Shown in pieces: positions 51,801 through 63,631 of a stretch of 64,000 nucleotides of DNA (its first letter is position 1; every line of letters starts with the position of its first letter). Both the position numbers and the translations under genes were made by a program. Where the stretch lies: positions 36,667,078 to 36,731,077 of the forward strand of contig CM055095.1 of the NCBI GenBank assembly GCA_029204225.1, in the 5' to 3' direction. The notes below the pieces were generated by a model. It made no database searches. It saw only the letters and a program-made list of their open reading frames with translations, and was not told the DNA's origin. The DNA comes from Diphasiastrum complanatum (Eukaryota > Streptophyta > Lycopodiopsida > Lycopodiales > Lycopodiaceae).

Positions 51801-54800
51801 TAGATGCCGAGATTTGTTACGGATCAGTATAATGGCAGGATTGAACGACGTTGTGTTGCTAGAGTCTAGCAAGCTAGATGGAACGAACTACAGCATATGG
51901 AAATTCAAGATGCAAAATATTCTCCAAGATAGAGAATATTGGGAGATCGTCATAGGTGTCGAGATACCTCCTACCACTGACAGAGAGTTGCGGGAGTATC
52001 AGAGACGTATAAGAATAGCCCATCATATTATCAACTTATCAGTTAGAGATATGATTATACCTCATATCAGAGATGCTGCGGGACCCAAGGAGGCTTGGGA
52101 TATACTGAAGAACTTGTATGAGACAGTAAATCAGTCACGGATTTTGTTCTTGACTAATAAGCTTCACATGTTGAAGATGGGTACAGGTGAATCAGTAACA
52201 GACTACTTTACTCGAGTGAAAGATCTGAGAGGCCAACTTATTGCAATTGGAGAAAGTGTTCAAGATTTAGTATTGGTATCCATTGTACTTAGTAGTCTAC
52301 CTTTAGCCTATCAGAGCTTTGTAATGATGCTATCATAAAGAGAAACGAGGCCTTCTTTCGATGAGCTAAATGCCATCTTACTACAGGAAGAAATGAGACG
52401 ACAAAATATTGTCAACAGGGACGATTTCAAGGAACAGGCATTCCTGGCAAAGAAGCAAGAGCAGAGTTCCAAAAAGGGTGGCAAAGGGAAGAAGAAGAAG
52501 AAAAAGCAGCAAGATATGGAGGAGAATCGATCAAATCAGTCAGAAGATGGAAAGAAAGTGGTTCGAGGAAATTGCTTCATTTATAGAAAATCAGGACATT
52601 ATGCAAAGGAGTGCTGGCACAACAAGTTCAAGAAAAAGCAGGATGGAAATTTTGCTGAAGAAGAAGAAACTTCTAATGCAAAATTGAGTGCTTTAGATCT
52701 TGAAGACTATGAGTTGTTTTCAGCATTGACATCTTTTGGTGGTGGCTTCTTGAAGGAAGAAGACTATTGGTTTATTGATTCAGGAGCTTCTAAGCACATG
52801 ACACCTAGGCGAGACTGGCTATCTAATTTTTAAAAAATTAGATGATGGGTCAAATGTGAAGTCGGGAGACAACTACACATATGATATAAAGGGAGTTGGA
52901 AAAGTACAAGTACAACTACCTTCAGGGAAGATTGGAAACATAAAGGATGTACTTTATGCTCTCAGTATCAGCTATTGCAAAGCAACACATGGTGCTGTAG
53001 TTTGATGAACAGAGGTGTCTCATCAAGAAGAAAGATGATGAAGTAGTAGCTGAGGGCATACTTGTAGGGCGGTTGTATAAACTTCAAGCTCAGGTGGTGG
53101 ATCATCATGCAAGTGTTGCGGATACTAAATCATTGAGTAAGTTATGGCACGAGAGGTATGGACATCTGAATTACAAAAGTCTACATGTCTTGAGGAAATT
53201 TAACATGGTTACAGGTCTACCTCAAGTCGTTTCTGATCACAAGGTTTGTGAAGGTTGTGTCTTAGGCTTTTTGCCTAGTACATTCAGGGCGAAAAATGTT
53301 CTAGAACTTGTTCATATAGATTTGTGTGGTCCTATGAAGACTCAATCTTATGGGGGAGCAAGTTACTTTATGGTGTTTGTGGATGACTATTGTGGATGAC
53401 TATTCTAGGAAGACATGGATCTATCTTCTGAAGAATAAGGATGAAGCTTTCAAATATTTCACATGGTTTAAGACACAGGTGGAGAAAGCAACAGATAGAC
53501 AAATTAAGATACTTCACTCGGACAAAGGGGGAGAGTATCTTTCTACGAAATTTCAGGTGTTTTGCAAGGATCATGGTATATAGAGACAATTTGCAAATAC
53601 GGACACACCTCAATAAAATGGAGTTGCGGAAAGAAAGAACCGCTCCATAGTGGAAACTGCGAGGAGTATGCTCAAGAGTAAAAATCTTCGAAATATGTTT
53701 TGGGGTGAAGCAGTTAAGATGGCGCTTTATCTTTTGAATCGAAGTCCTACAAAGGTTGTAGAGAATCGAACTTCAGAGGAAGCTTACACGGGTCGGAAGC
53801 CAGATGTAAGTCATTTGAGAGTGTTTGGAAGTATTGCTTATTCTCACATACCTAAGGAATCTAGGAGCAAATTGGATTCGAAGGCGACCAAGTGTTTATT
53901 TCTTGGTTATGATAATCAAGAGAAGGGATACAGGTTATATGACGTGGAGGGTAAGAAAATAATCATAAGTAGGGATGTAATCTTTGATGATGAGACAACT
54001 CATAAAGATATAGAGATATATTTTGATAAGGATCAAGATGGTGGAATTCCTATATGATGTGACGAGTTATTACAGGAACTTGAATCGACATGTGTATCGC
54101 CTACGACAATTCAAGAACCTAAAGTGTCTTTGGTTGAGATAGGAAACAGGAAGGAGAGGTCAAGTATATGGGATACTTATTCACCTCCTACTTCACCAAG
54201 CAGGAAGCATCCTACATCAGAAGCTAGACGATTGCCTGGATGGTACTATGAAACTATCAAGGATAGTGTTATTGTGGAACAGGGAGAGTCCAGTACACAT
54301 GGAACTAGGAGATCGGCTAGACTTGAAAAGCAACATGAAGATCAAGATCGACAAGAGGTTCAACAAGAGGATTATCATGAAGATGGGGATGTACATTTTG
54401 CATATATGGCCACGGTATTAGAGACCAAGGATCCATTTACTTTCAGAGAGGCTGAAAAAGAGGATATTTGGAGGAAAGCTATGGATGAGGAGTACGACTC
54501 AATCATGAAGAACAAGACTTGGAGACTTGTTCAGCTACCTACAGGTAAAAAGGCCATGGGATGCAGGTGGGTCTATAGGACTAAGTACAAATCAGATGGT
54601 TCTATAGATAAACATAAGGCAAGATTGGTGGCAAAAGGTTATGCTCAACAGGAAGGGATTGACTATGAGGAAACTTTTGCACCAATTGCTATATCTACTA
54701 CTATGAGGACTGTTTTATCATTGGCAGCTTAGTTTGGATGGGATATTCAACAAATGGATGTAAAAAGTGCATTCTTGAATGGATTTCTAGAGGAAGAAGT

Positions 54801-57800
54801 CTACATGGAGCAGCCAGAGGGATACATAGTAGCAGGACATGAAGATAAGGTTTGCAGGTTGGACAAGGCATTATATGGACTTAAGCAGGCACCCAGGGCG
54901 TGGTACACGAGGATTGATACATACTTTGAGGAGCTTGGCTTTCAGAGAAGTAGTTCGGAGCATACACTTTATGTTTTGGTCAGGAATAATCATATTGTTA
55001 TTGTAGTGATGTATGTGGATGATCTTATTATTACAGGATCAGATCATAGTATCATTCAGGGAATCAAGAAAGATCTCTCATCAGAATTTGATATGAAAGA
55101 TCTTGGTTCACTACAATATTTTCTTGGGATTGAGGTATGGAGAGTAGCATAGGGACTAAGGTTATGTTTTTAGTCTTGGTTCTGGTGCTATCTCTTGGAG
55201 TTCAAAGAAGCAACATACTATTGCTTTATCATCTACAAAGGCAGAATATCGAGCTACTACGAGTGCAACATGTGAAGCAATATGGTTGCGAAGGATTCTA
55301 CATGATCTACATATGGTACAAGATTCACCTACGGTACTTCAATGTGATAATCAGAGTTGTATTAAATCGGCGAAAAATCCAGTTTTTCACAGCAGGACGA
55401 AACATATTGAAGTACAACAACACTTCATCAGAGAGAAAATTCAAAGTGATGAAGTGGAGCTTATCTATTGCCCTACGGAAGAGCAAGTTGCAGATATCTT
55501 TACCAAAGGTCTTGGCAAAGAGAAATTTCAAAAGTTTAGAGAACTTCTAGGAGTAATAGATAACAAAGTAAACATTGGGGGGGGGTGTTAGGAATTAATG
55601 TTTAGTTGATACCCCTTAATGATAGTTTGGCCATGCCTACATGCTATTTCTAGGGGCCATTCTATTTATAATAAATTCGTTATTAATGCTTATGCATGTA
55701 GGTGGGCGCACTACAAATAGATTAGAATCTATTTTAGTACTTGGAAGTTCATTTTTAGCTCTTACCATCCATATATAGGTAGTATTATTAGTATATAGCT
55801 TTTGCTATTTTGCTATTTACTTTAGGCTTATTAGCTATTATCAATCATTAGAGAAACTATATAAGAAGACTGGTGCCCCTCTACAATTATTCCATAATAG
55901 AAAGGATCTGCAAGCGCGAGATACTGGCCCAATCTGATGAGAGAGACCTGTACACCATGCCTCTGTTGCATATAATGTGGTAGGGGTAACAAGAGTATCA
56001 AAAAGCTAGCACTTCCTCGAGGCGTTCCAAATAAATCTCCGTAAGCAGAACTTCTGTAGCTGTACAAGGGAAGTATGTCCCTTTCCAAGTCTAGCTATAG
56101 TAGCCTGTCTCATAGCAAATATAGGGCCAGTAAAGAGGACACCTAAGTAAGTGTAGGATGATACAACCTCCAGTGGCTATCCGTCAAAGATAAGCTCTTG
56201 TCTCTGCGTGAATGACCATGCCTTGGATGTATTGAAGACCATAACCTTGGTCTCCGCAATGTTCACCCTCAAACCCCATCTGGTACAAAAAGCATGAAGT
56301 CTGTCTAACTGTCTTTGTTAGCCCTCTCTAGTCATAGAAACTAGAGCCACATCATCCGCATAAAGAAGGATGGCAATCAAAATGTCACCAAGCCTGCAAC
56401 CTCTGTACCACCACACTGCTCAATAACTCTCTCAAGCTCATCAATAAACAATCCAAAGAGTGTGGGGGAGAGGGAGCATCTGCTTCACCCTAATGTGCTC
56501 CATATCTTATATGAGATGGCGATGTCACTCCAAAAGCAACCTAGAACTCGCTCATAAAGTGCCATCACTACCAAGACGGTATCAGTGGAGAAGCCAAGGT
56601 CTCGTAACCTTTGGATGAGAAGGGAATGTGGGACATAATCAAAGGCCTTCCTGAAGTCCACAAAACAGCAGTAAACCCTCTGTCTCCTATGTCTAGGCTC
56701 CTCAATGATAGCTCGCAGAGTGAAGATTTGGTCTGTAGTGGAATAGTGAGCTTGGAAGCCTACTTGGCCCACATCCTTACTCAGGATTGTTTCGCTTCGG
56801 CTTGTGAGCGGAACTGAAGCACTTGGTTTTTTATGCACACAAAGAGACGCAACAGGCTTAGCATTCCCCAACTGATCAGGTTGGTTGATTGCACCACCAA
56901 CTTGAGGCTAGTCAGGCACATGCAAAGAGATGGTACGCCTAGGCAGGTGAATCCCGAGTGCCTTAGATCCTTGGATACTGCAACAGGCCATGCACACACA
57001 AAGGCTGCGGCTGATGATGAGATCTTTTCAGAGCCTGTAAGCCATGGTGGCATAATCCTAGAGGCTAAATGGCTACTCAATATTCAAAAGTCACAAATAA
57101 ATAACAATTTCTCCTTATAGCCATAGACAAGCAAAAAAATGAAGCTTCCCAAGACCTAAAGTAATTCCCACTAAAAGCTAGGCTAATTAATTAACTAGCA
57201 ATTTAGGTCAAGAGGGACAATAGTGCGCCCCCCTTGTAGGTCTGAGACCCGCTAGGTGGACCACTTGATAACCATATAGTCATAGTAAGTAAATTAATGA
57301 GCTCTTGTAGATTGATCTTTTGCAGTGCTTGTGCTCACACCCTCTTTCTATTATATTGTTATTGGGACAATCTTTTGAGGAACGGGAGAGTTACAGACAT
57401 TACACAATTAGTCTCATAGGCCTTGAGTCCATGTTATTTTTTTATTATACTATTAGCATTTGAGCTTTGTGTTAGTGTATGGAACCTATTGGTGATAAAT
57501 TGAGTTTAGACCTGATGACTTGGGTCATGGGGACCAGACATTTATTACCCATACTTTATTCTTTAACATTCTGATTGGGCCTCAAGCACCGACTCAAAAT
57601 CCCTAAGGTTTCTATCAATATACATAGGCAAGGTGCGCCTCATTTGTGTTGGATGGTTGTTGAGAGACTTAGGCTACTTAGCATAGATCAGTACAGTGAT
57701 GTTTCCAGCTAGCATACATTATTTTTCAGCCTCAACTATCTTACATTATTTTTCAACGAGTAGTGGCTTGTTTCTATCAACGTTCTTGGCTGGACATTCA

Positions 57801-60800
57801 TGTATTAGCTAGTATTCTCCTATTCTCCATTAATCGATTCATCTTCGTTTGCAGTGATTTTTAGCTATATAGGTGCTCTTTGAGCTATTTCCTCAAAAGT
57901 GTCTTTGAATATCCTCATGCATACTTTTTGACAAAGCCAGCAAAATTTCTAATTTCTTCATCGTTGTTACTTAAATGCTTGGCAGTGCAACATTGATGGG
58001 AATCGCTTGAAATTTATGTCGATTGTGAACTTGAAGTTGTGAGTCACAATATGGAAGATTAGTGTTGTTTATCAATTGGGATTGGTTTCTTCAATTTGCT
58101 GAGTTTAGTTACAGTAATTTTGTCAATATCAGTACAGGTGTCAGCTACTTAATTTTCTTTTCCTGCAGTGTGATGTTACGAACATCAATATGATAAGCAT
58201 TGTTGTTTGTTACCTTTGTTAAAGAACATCATCTTTATCAATGTCTGCACTTTGGCATGCATGGGCCCCATTGGTATGATTTCAAGTTGCGTCAACATTT
58301 CTAGTTCCCTTTCAACAGTGTACATATCGTCTTTTGTGTCCTAAATTGTGATAACAGCTGATACAGCATTCACACATAAGGTCAGGACATGGATTGCTAG
58401 TGTGGAATATAATAGCTGAACTATCATGCATGGATTTTCTCAGGCTGCATTGCTTAAGCTGTTTGATTTTCAATCTTCACAGTGATATTCCTGAATATCA
58501 TCGCTATAGACAAATTACAATTTACAATGGCAAAGCATCTGCTGCCCCGTGTTATCATGTGAATAGTAGAGAGACTTATGGATAACCTGATCCACACTGC
58601 ACATACAAAATAAATATTTTTCATTGCCAGCTTTATAATTAGTTAGTGTTCTACTAAAAGAAGGCTGGGAAGAATATGTGCTGCATTCTTTCTCAATAGC
58701 TTCAATTGCATCTCTTGCAGTAGTAGGGTTGTTGAAGCTGAAATGTCTTTGTTCATAGTGCACTCATTATATTGTACTTATTTGTGCTTAACAGTATTGG
58801 GTCAGCCAAGGAAATAAATGGTGTGACTATTGCAAAATCTATATCGCCAACAATCCAGTCAGCATCCGCACACATGAATTTGGTCAGCGACATAAGGACA
58901 ATGTAGCAAACAAGCTTGCTACCATACGAAAAGAAAATGCCACCAAGGAAAAAGAAACGAAGCAGGCCATGAAGGATCTTGAGCGCATCGAAGCGGTAAT
59001 GGAATACGATCTTTCATTGGAAACAAGAGAAAACTAAGCAGTATGGTTTTGTCTTTAGCATATAGCTAGGAACATAGAGCAGCTCATACAGTTATTCTCA
59101 TTTTTGCTTTTTTTCCTGTAGAAATGATAAGCACTTGAGGTTTGTAAAGTGAATCTTATATATTAAAAGTTCACAGCAGTTTGTAATGAAAGCTCGTACC
59201 AGTTTTGTTAATTATCTGTCCTTTCATTTTTCGAGCAATGAGCACTTGAGGGCATCCCTCTATTCTTTTTGCTTTTGCAACCATTCTTCATTATTCTCAG
59301 CAAAAAAGCACCAAGAATCCATCCTGTGGACAAATTTCTTATCAAGCTGGCAGTGAATAGTTGAAGTATTTGGTTTCAAACAAGGTGCACTTACTGGATT
59401 CCTGCACTTATCATAGCTTTGTTCAGATGGTATACTTTAACAAATATTGACTCTACCCATATTTGTCAGAGGTATCAAACTCAAGCAGAAATGACAGGGA
59501 ACCTTTACTGCTTCAAGTATGAATTGGTCTGGACTTGGGGAGATGAAATCCATGAGCTTACAGGAGTTTCAACAGAATGAAAATAACCAGTTTTAGCTAG
59601 CTATCTTACTATTGGGTTATAATTTTAGTTTGATTGGAGTTTACCCCATTACGAGCAAGACAACATGTAATGCAGAAAGATGGTGTCATCTTGTTTCTTC
59701 TCCAGTTATTTTCCCGTCCATTAGAATGTCCAAAGTGAAGCAAGTAGTAGGTGGGTAAGTGTCTTCACATAAACATCAGGTATACGAATTTAGTATTTAC
59801 AATTGGTCTGAATCTACAGCTAGATAAGAGACATAATAGAGGGTGGTCACACTTCTGGAGGCTAAATAGTTGACCATAATCTGTTAGCCTGCGTATCACA
59901 TTAACTCAAGTTTATGATTGTTGTAATTGGATTATGTTGGCAGCAAGCTAAGAGAAGTTATGAGAAGGACTTGACAGCAAGCAAGAAGGCCTTACACTTA
60001 TCGCCAGCTTGTGCAGATTTAAGGCTATCAGTGATATCAGACAAACAACTGCCAATTGTTACTGGTGGTTCTACAGAGAGTTTGAAAGCAGCTACCACAG
60101 CAGTAGAGCAGAGCATTGCAACTGGAAGCAAAGCTGAGGGTGGGAAATGAGCTCATTGACTTTATTTTGTGTTGTCTTAGGTCTTAAAACAGAAGAAAAA
60201 TAAAGGTGCTCCTTAACTGCACATATTTTCTTCTAAATTACAATTTTTTGTTCCAATTTTCTGAAACTGAGGCACAGCAGTAAAACTCATGTAACTTTTA
60301 ATGGGGTCTTAAAAACTTTGATAGTTTCTGCTGTGCAGAATGGACCTATGATGACAGCTCCGGCTATTTCTACAATGCAGCTACATGCTATTATTATGAT
60401 CAAAAGTCAGGGTTGTACTACAGTGAATCTTTAGGTCAGTAAAAATATGCAATTTCCATGTATCTTTGGAACTTTGTTCGATGTCTTTTACGAAATTGGC
60501 TCAATCAGTTTTGGTGTCTTTTACTAACACTTGTGTCTCTCATGCACTGACGATTGGTTGTTAGGCAAATGGACTACCCAGGAAGACGCTTCAAAAGCAT
60601 ATAAAGGTGCAGGTTTAGAAGCTTCTAACAGAACAGAAGACTCATGTAGTGGAAAAGCCACTTCCAATTCAAATTCATTGGCTAATGCTCAATTGCTTCC
60701 AAGTAATTTTGGTGTTGAACCTACCCAATTTCAGTCAAAGACATCGAGAGGTGTGCCATCCTCCATTGCAGTTGGGAAGAGAAAACGGGAAGGTAAAGCG

Positions 60801-60899
60801 GCACCAATTTCAAAAGAAGAAGCTGCAGCACTGGCTGCCAGAGAAGCAGCAAGGAAACGGATGCAAGAGAGGGAAAAGAGTCTGATGGGACTTTATTGA
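48804..60899 (+). CDS. ZOP1: ZOP1/WBP4-type zinc-finger and OCRE splicing factor
   Basis: Predicted coding exons are 48804-48812, 58795-58995, 59944-60139, 60339-60434 and 60565-60899. They join in phase (0, 0, 1, 1) to 278 residues. Exon 1 encodes only Met-Thr-Glu before a strong gtgaga donor. The matrin/U1-type zinc finger is at residues 13-36 (C13, C16, H30, H36), starting YWVSQGNKWCDYC. A charged helix follows to about 85 (RSYEKDL). The OCRE domain lies near 137-175 (WTYDDSSGYFYN, YYYDQKSGLYYSESLG). An NLS-like KRKREGK is at 239-245 and the C-terminus EAARKRMQEREK ends GLY. Domain order, length and both termini fit Arabidopsis ZOP1, a nuclear protein acting in pre-mRNA splicing and RNA-directed DNA methylation, and animal WBP4. 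The first intron (9,982 bp) holds a LINE split by a copia; a CT-rich 5' leader precedes the ATG. Exons are uninterrupted, so the gene is likely functional. The exon 1 assignment is the least certain part. Confidence 0.85.
49618..49717. repeat. Tandem duplication, 2 x 50 bp, in ZOP1 intron 1
   Basis: GTTGTCACTCCAA begins at 49621 and 49671. The 50-bp units differ at only one or two bases, so the duplication is recent. Confidence 0.85.
50741..51006 (-). pseudogene. Probable LINE C-terminal segment, left of copia D
   Basis: The minus strand is open from the copia D edge to a stop at 50741: ALMIKEMLLLRQDLCQPAQS, SRLDPDSKDSEVDDD, HRDVKRRTTHILVAHRITD. No motif is diagnostic. The segment lies where the C-terminus of the LINE ORF to the right of copia D would continue, on the same strand, and ends in a stop. 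An AATAAAG-like word on the minus strand (near 50430) could mark its 3' end. This is inference from position. Confidence 0.35.
51007..51437 (+). mobile_element. Copia D 5' LTR
   Basis: Runs from TGTTAGGAAT to TCTGACA, directly followed by the PBS TGGTATCAGAGC. A TATA-like ACTATATAAGAAG lies at 51271. It is roughly 93 percent identical by eye to the 3' LTR over the shared 306-310 bp. Confidence 0.9.
51438..51449 (+). promoter_or_regulatory. Copia D primer-binding site
   Basis: TGGTATCAGAGC, initiator tRNA-Met type, with no spacer after the LTR. Confidence 0.9.
51832..52833 (+). pseudogene. Copia D gag and protease
   Basis: The likely start is the ATG at 51832 (MAGLNDVVLLESSKLDGTNY), a standard copia gag beginning. 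An in-frame TAA at 52336-52338 interrupts it, and the same frame resumes to 52830. The zinc knuckle reads CFIYRKSGHYAKEC: the second Cys of CCHC is Tyr, so metal binding should be lost. A lysine-rich tract precedes it (KKGGKGKKKKKKQQ). The protease active site WFIDSGASKHMTP is preserved near 52770-52815. A stop at 52831-52833, with a one-base shift, follows. Confidence 0.85.
53073..54057 (+). pseudogene. Copia D integrase
   Basis: The pre-integrase motif LWHERYGHLNYKS is followed by CEGCVLG. Integrase begins VHIDLCGPMKTQSYGGASYF (first Asp). A 14-bp tandem duplication at about 53380-53407 shifts the frame in the VDDYS region. The second Asp region reads ILHSDKGGEYLS, a stop lies at 53581-53583, and GVAERKN carries the Glu after another stop. 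The C-terminal part (MFWGEAVKMALYLLNRSPTK, LRVFGSIAYSHIPKE, LDSKATKCLFLGYD) is open to 54057. All three catalytic acidic positions survive although the frame does not. Confidence 0.85.
54124..55149 (+). pseudogene. Copia D reverse transcriptase
   Basis: RT starts near 54420 (DPFTFREAEKEDIWRKAMDE, NKTWRLVQLPTGKKAMGCRW, KARLVAKGYAQQEGIDYEET). A TAG at 54730-54732 replaces a residue after SLAA. The frame resumes with MDVKSAFLNGFLEEEVYMEQ and RLDKALYGLKQAPRAWY. The catalytic motif VVMYVDDLIITGSD is intact. It ends SLQYFLGIEVWRVA with a stop at 55150-55152, where a deletion to RNase H begins. Confidence 0.85.
55153..55588 (+). pseudogene. Copia D RNase H C-terminus
   Basis: After the deletion junction the RNase H text (about the final 130 residues) appears partly in shifted frames. 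The clean frame from 55286 reads MRRILHDLHMVQDSPTVLQC, DNQSCIKSAKNPVFHSRTKH, VADIFTKGLGKEKF and LGVIDNKVNIGGGC. The connection between RT and RNase H, roughly 100 or more residues, is missing. The G-run of the polypurine tract forms the last codons. Confidence 0.8.
55586..55895 (+). mobile_element. Copia D 3' LTR, 3' truncated
   Basis: Begins TGTTAGGAAT straight after the G-run and matches the 5' LTR to TTATTCCAT. The last 125 bp are missing and LINE-type sequence resumes at 55896. Confidence 0.9.
55896..57080 (-). pseudogene. LINE (non-LTR) reverse transcriptase fragment
   Basis: The minus strand encodes GQVGFQAHYSTTDQIFTLRA, then RVYCCFVDFRKAFDYVPHSL and LLIQRLRDLGFSTDT, the finger and palm start of a LINE ORF2. 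It continues with LPLSPTLFGLFIDELE near 56440. The YADD box is not readable; that stretch has stops (MRMMWL near 56360). After several frame breaks, downstream text (RHGVQVSLIRLGQYLALADP, 56010-55910) runs to the copia D edge. The upstream part (56781-57080) shows further open text without clear motifs. The clade cannot be named with confidence. Confidence 0.7.
57081..58794 (+). other. ZOP1: Rest of ZOP1 intron 1
   Basis: No coding exon or transposon domain was recognised. A pyrimidine-poor acceptor TGCTTAACAG ends the intron at 58794. The remaining introns are 58996-59943 (948 bp), 60140-60338 (199 bp) and 60435-60564 (130 bp), all GT-AG. Confidence 0.5.
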
Positions 60900-63631
60900 A
60901 ATCGAAATTTGCAAGGCAATAGAGTTTCCCTTGATTTTGGCTGTGGGCTTCATGAATCCAGCACACTAATGCCTTAGTGAATGTCTTTTACAACACACCC
61001 TGTCAATCCAAGTTGTTTTTCCACTCCTGTATGTGGTCGCGTTCAACAATTCAGCTACTTTTTCTTACTGCTGAATTATGACATATGGAGCCACATGCAC
61101 ACAAAAGTCTGCTTGTGATTGGCCAAAGTTGTTTTTAGTGGGATCAACAATCTTTTGAGAATTGTTTAGAAAAGAAAACATCTTGGGGATGATCTAGAGA
61201 AGGATAAATCTGCAGAGAGAGATTTATGTCCCCCGAATTTCAGCAAATGTTTCTAACTTTCATCAATTTCTACCTTGGTCTTCTTAAGAAATGAATGACT
61301 GAGTTTTATAACTGAATTTTCTATATTCACAATCTTATTCTCATATAATGGCTTTCTAGACTACAGACCTTTAGCACACTTTTTGGGTTTTATACCTCGT
61401 TAATAAAGTTGACAAGATTTTCTACCACATTCAGTATAGCTGATGGGGAACTCTTTAATGACGTAACAGCATTTGCTTTTTCCTGTGTGTGCCATTGCCT
61501 TGTCTGGCAAGATTCACCTGTACCAAAATTTTACAATCATGCATGCTAGTATGTTGGAACTATTTTAGAGTGTGCCCTTGTTCTGACCTGGTAATAGAGC
61601 CAAGTGCTGATTTCCTCTTACTGATAAACCAGATTCGTCTATTTTCTGCCTGTACTCCATGTCGTGAGTCTTACTGACAGTTGACTTCAGGTTTGTGCTG
61701 GATGTTATAGACTGGCATCTCCCAAGAACATCCAACATCCTTGTTACCTGGGTGTTTTTAAACTAGTGTAGGCACAAAAGCCAGCTTGTGATTTTCATAA
61801 CTTTGACTTGTTTGTCATGCATGCAATTATCTCCAGTTTGCTGATCTAAATGTCTATATAAACATGAACGACCACTGGCCCAAAGTGAAAAAATATGTGT
61901 TTTTCTCGTTTACATTCAGAGATAAAATACATTACCCCACAATTGACACATTGAGACAAATATCATATCAAATCTTGCAAAAGAAAAGTTGAAGAAGAAA
62001 AATGGATAAGCATGAAAATTTGAAGGCACTAATTGGGAACTCTCTAAGCCTATGCTCCACACTGGTTATGAAAGCAAGAATTTCTATGCTTCATAAGCCC
62101 CATTTAGCTACTGAATTTCTCATTAACCCTTACAAAGGCATAGTGAGGCAAGATAACTATGAGTGCTTACTAAAATTGTTTGATGCTTGTTTATTATTAC
62201 GATCACGAAAATGATTTTGCAATTTACTTATATTTTCAATTAGCATGCCAGTGCATAGCATGCAGTGAGACGAACACTGCTAAATATGTAGCAGTGCCCC
62301 AGAGTCAAAAACCTATGCCTTCTAAAAGCTCCAAGATATCACTATTTTGTTGCAACTTGGGAGTCTAGCTTGTGCATTTTAGACATGGCAACTACATTTA
62401 TCCAACTTGGCAACTTACATTGAATAATGATCGTCAAATTGAAGCCCATTTGTAACAACCTTCACTAGGTACGCTTTTTAGTAGCTGTTGAGTTTTTGCT
62501 TGGGACAAAAATCATTCAAAAAATACAAATCGCAGCCAATTGCATCAAAGTCACAGGGATCTAATATTAGTTTGCTTTAACTCCTTTAAAGACTTATAAT
62601 CACATCCATGAGAACTTGTGAACTTCTAATCTTAAAGTTGCCTAAGTTATTATTTTGGGTATGGGTCCATGATTTGAGAGCAAAGCACAAGGGCTTATCA
62701 AATTGCCTACCCCTTTAAGAAAAAGATTAAAGGACCTTTCTTGCAAGGAGTGACTCAATATGCATATCACATAACAAGTTGTAGTTAATCAACATCTGTT
62801 GACATGGATATTTGTATGCCAATAAGCATTGAAAAACCCAAATTCTAACCATTGAATGGTCATGTCGAGCTTTTTGAGAAAGATTTTGAACAACAAATTA
62901 AACTCTCCTACGCTATTGAAGAAAATGCAACAAGATCTTTGTGTGAAGACTTAGATTTAGGATTGCAATTGCCTATCAAATAATTTCATTGATAACCACG
63001 TGCAATCACACATACTAGAAAAGCTTAAAACAACATGTTATGAGTTTAGTCTTGTCTGCAACATGTGTAGAAGCCAAGAGAGGAGTACCAAGGTGATAGA
63101 TGTGTGTGTGCGTGTGCGCGCGCTAGCGCTATTAGCCCAATATTTCCTTTAGCAATAACATTTTTGTTGAAGTAAAAAATTTGAGCCTATACTTCTTGAA
63201 CCTAGCTATTTGATGTATGATATACATGTGCTAATTTTTTTGGGAAAATGAAGCTACTACCCTCCATTGATGAGTATCACTGGGCACAATCTAATGACAT
63301 TGCTCTCATGTTGGTCCTCTACATGTTAAAATGTTTCCTTTGTTCTTTAGACGTTAAAGTGTAGCTTTAGTGGACTGCACCTTACCTTGTGCCAAGGATT
63401 AGCCATTTGATTTACAACCGTTTTGACTTTTTTTTGCAAAGGCAAAAATACAAATTTTATAGCAACAACTCCCATTCATGACAAAGAATATGTATCTTCC
63501 CCAACCTTGTAAATCACTATAAGATGCTAGCATTTGATCATATCATGTAGTGGACGCGGATCAAGATAATTTCTAACATTTCAATGCAAGTGTATGTTGT
63601 GCATTGTGTGGGTCAAGCCTGGGAAGATGTT
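60900..63631. other. ZOP1 3' flank and intergenic stretch
   Basis: The first few hundred bases probably hold the ZOP1 3' UTR. No further exons, RNA genes or transposon domains were recognised. An alternating purine-pyrimidine run (TG/CG repeats) lies at 63101-63122. Confidence 0.4.

Larger units (their letters stand above)
51007..55895 (+). mobile_element. Ty1/copia element D, nearly full length
   Basis: 5' LTR 51007-51437, PBS 51438-51449, gag from 51832, protease, integrase, RT, RNase H, polypurine tract 55575-55585 (G-run), and 3' LTR 55586-55895 lacking its last 125 bp. It is the most complete transposon here, and coding order is correct throughout. At least five stops, several frameshifts and a deletion between RT and RNase H make it inactive. 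It lies in ZOP1 intron 1, in the same direction as the gene, and appears inserted in a LINE. Confidence 0.9.

Noticed and set aside
62002-62368. Small ORFs between ZOP1 and the P450 exon
   Set aside because: No recognisable motif, no splice support and ordinary A/T-rich composition.
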